DNA of 64,000 nt from Flaviflagellibacter deserti (GTDB lineage Bacteria > Pseudomonadota > Alphaproteobacteria > Rhizobiales > Methylopilaceae): assembly GCF_042652085.1 (NCBI RefSeq), contig NZ_JBHSJF010000008.1, positions 248,001 to 312,000 of the forward strand, given 5' to 3'. The translations under genes and the position numbers were made by a program. Positions 63,843 to 64,000 of this stretch are shown piece by piece. Below the pieces are notes generated by a model that saw only the letters and a list, made by a program, of their open reading frames with translations, ran no database searches and had not been told where the DNA came from. Within the stretch, counting starts at the first letter, position 1; each line of letters begins with the position of its first letter.

Positions 63843-64000
63843 TGACGAAGATACGTAACGACCATCGCTCTCTCGCAAGGGAGAAGGCGCTCGCCGACGG
63901 TGTCAAGGACGTCGCCGCCGAACTGCGCCTGATCGACGTCGTCAATCTCGTTGTGTACATACACCTCGAAAAGCACGGAAACCTGGAGGACATCGTCTCC
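63842..64000 (+). CDS. Conserved hypothetical flagellar-cluster protein (cut by right edge)
   Basis: The first 53 codons of a gene whose ATG overlaps the flhB stop by one base. The visible protein starts MTKIRNDHRSLAREKALADG and continues as a mostly helical charged sequence with AELRLIDVVNLVVYIH. No domain is recognised in this fragment; tight coupling to flhB suggests a motility role. Confidence 0.6.
   Translation, partial: MTKIRNDHRSLAREKALADGVKDVAAELRLIDVVNLVVYIHLEKHGNLEDIVS

Overview
The window is high-GC DNA whose gene content and order point to an alphaproteobacterium of the order Hyphomicrobiales (Rhizobiales). Evidence: the flagellar order flgE-flgK-flgL-flaF-flbT-flgD-fliQ-flhA-fliR, FlaF/FlbT regulators, a DUF1217 flagellar protein, an aapJQMP amino-acid transporter, an orfA-pit phosphate locus and DUF1989 proteins. 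The genus cannot be named from sequence reading alone. Because of the high GC, nearly every gene carries long antisense shadow frames, which are left out.

Layout. 1-4830 (minus): a guanidine-assimilation operon. Two DUF1989 proteins (carboxyguanidine deiminase type) precede a urea/guanidine carboxylase that runs off the left edge. Upstream lie a guanidine-I (ykkC) riboswitch, a Shine-Dalgarno-sequestering expression platform and a near-consensus sigma-54 promoter. 4946-7270: a GAF-GGDEF-EAL protein and an Rrf2 regulator. 7267-11000 (minus): methionine synthase split into two overlapping genes. 11154-14633: cobalamin riboswitch, btuB, cobalamin adenosyltransferase and a LysE-type exporter. 14616-19424 (minus): aapJQMP. 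19674-22692: amiC-amiR-amiE, with an ANTAR-type antitermination leader before amiE. 22809-25882 (minus): a CbbQ/CbbO-like AAA+/VWA pair without RuBisCO. 26062-29197 (minus): a tripartite tricarboxylate (TctCBA) transporter. 29347-35790: a D-threonine/hydroxyaspartate-aldolase-type enzyme, a GntR regulator, a glyoxylate aminotransferase, and a divergent giant FAD/Fe-S oxidase. Two matching palindromes tie this cluster to the Tct genes. 35967-45139: mixed single genes (HAD phosphatase, Na+/H+ antiporter, MarR-GNAT fusion, ZntB-like transporter, DUF47-Pit, NUDIX, VOC/MarR/DUF899 group). 45379-64000: a flagellar cluster, cut by the right edge.

The theme up to 35 kb is scavenging of small nitrogen compounds: guanidine, aliphatic amides, amino acids, and probably a hydroxyamino acid or related organic acid. 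Several of these loci carry readable RNA or operator control. The most informative items are the guanidine leader with three mutually exclusive pairings, the amiE antitermination leader, the shared GntR-type operator that links the Tct transporter to the aldolase/aminotransferase/oxidase genes, the Pho box lying over the orfA-pit promoter, and a CACGCAAG motif 47-52 nt upstream of three flagellar start codons.
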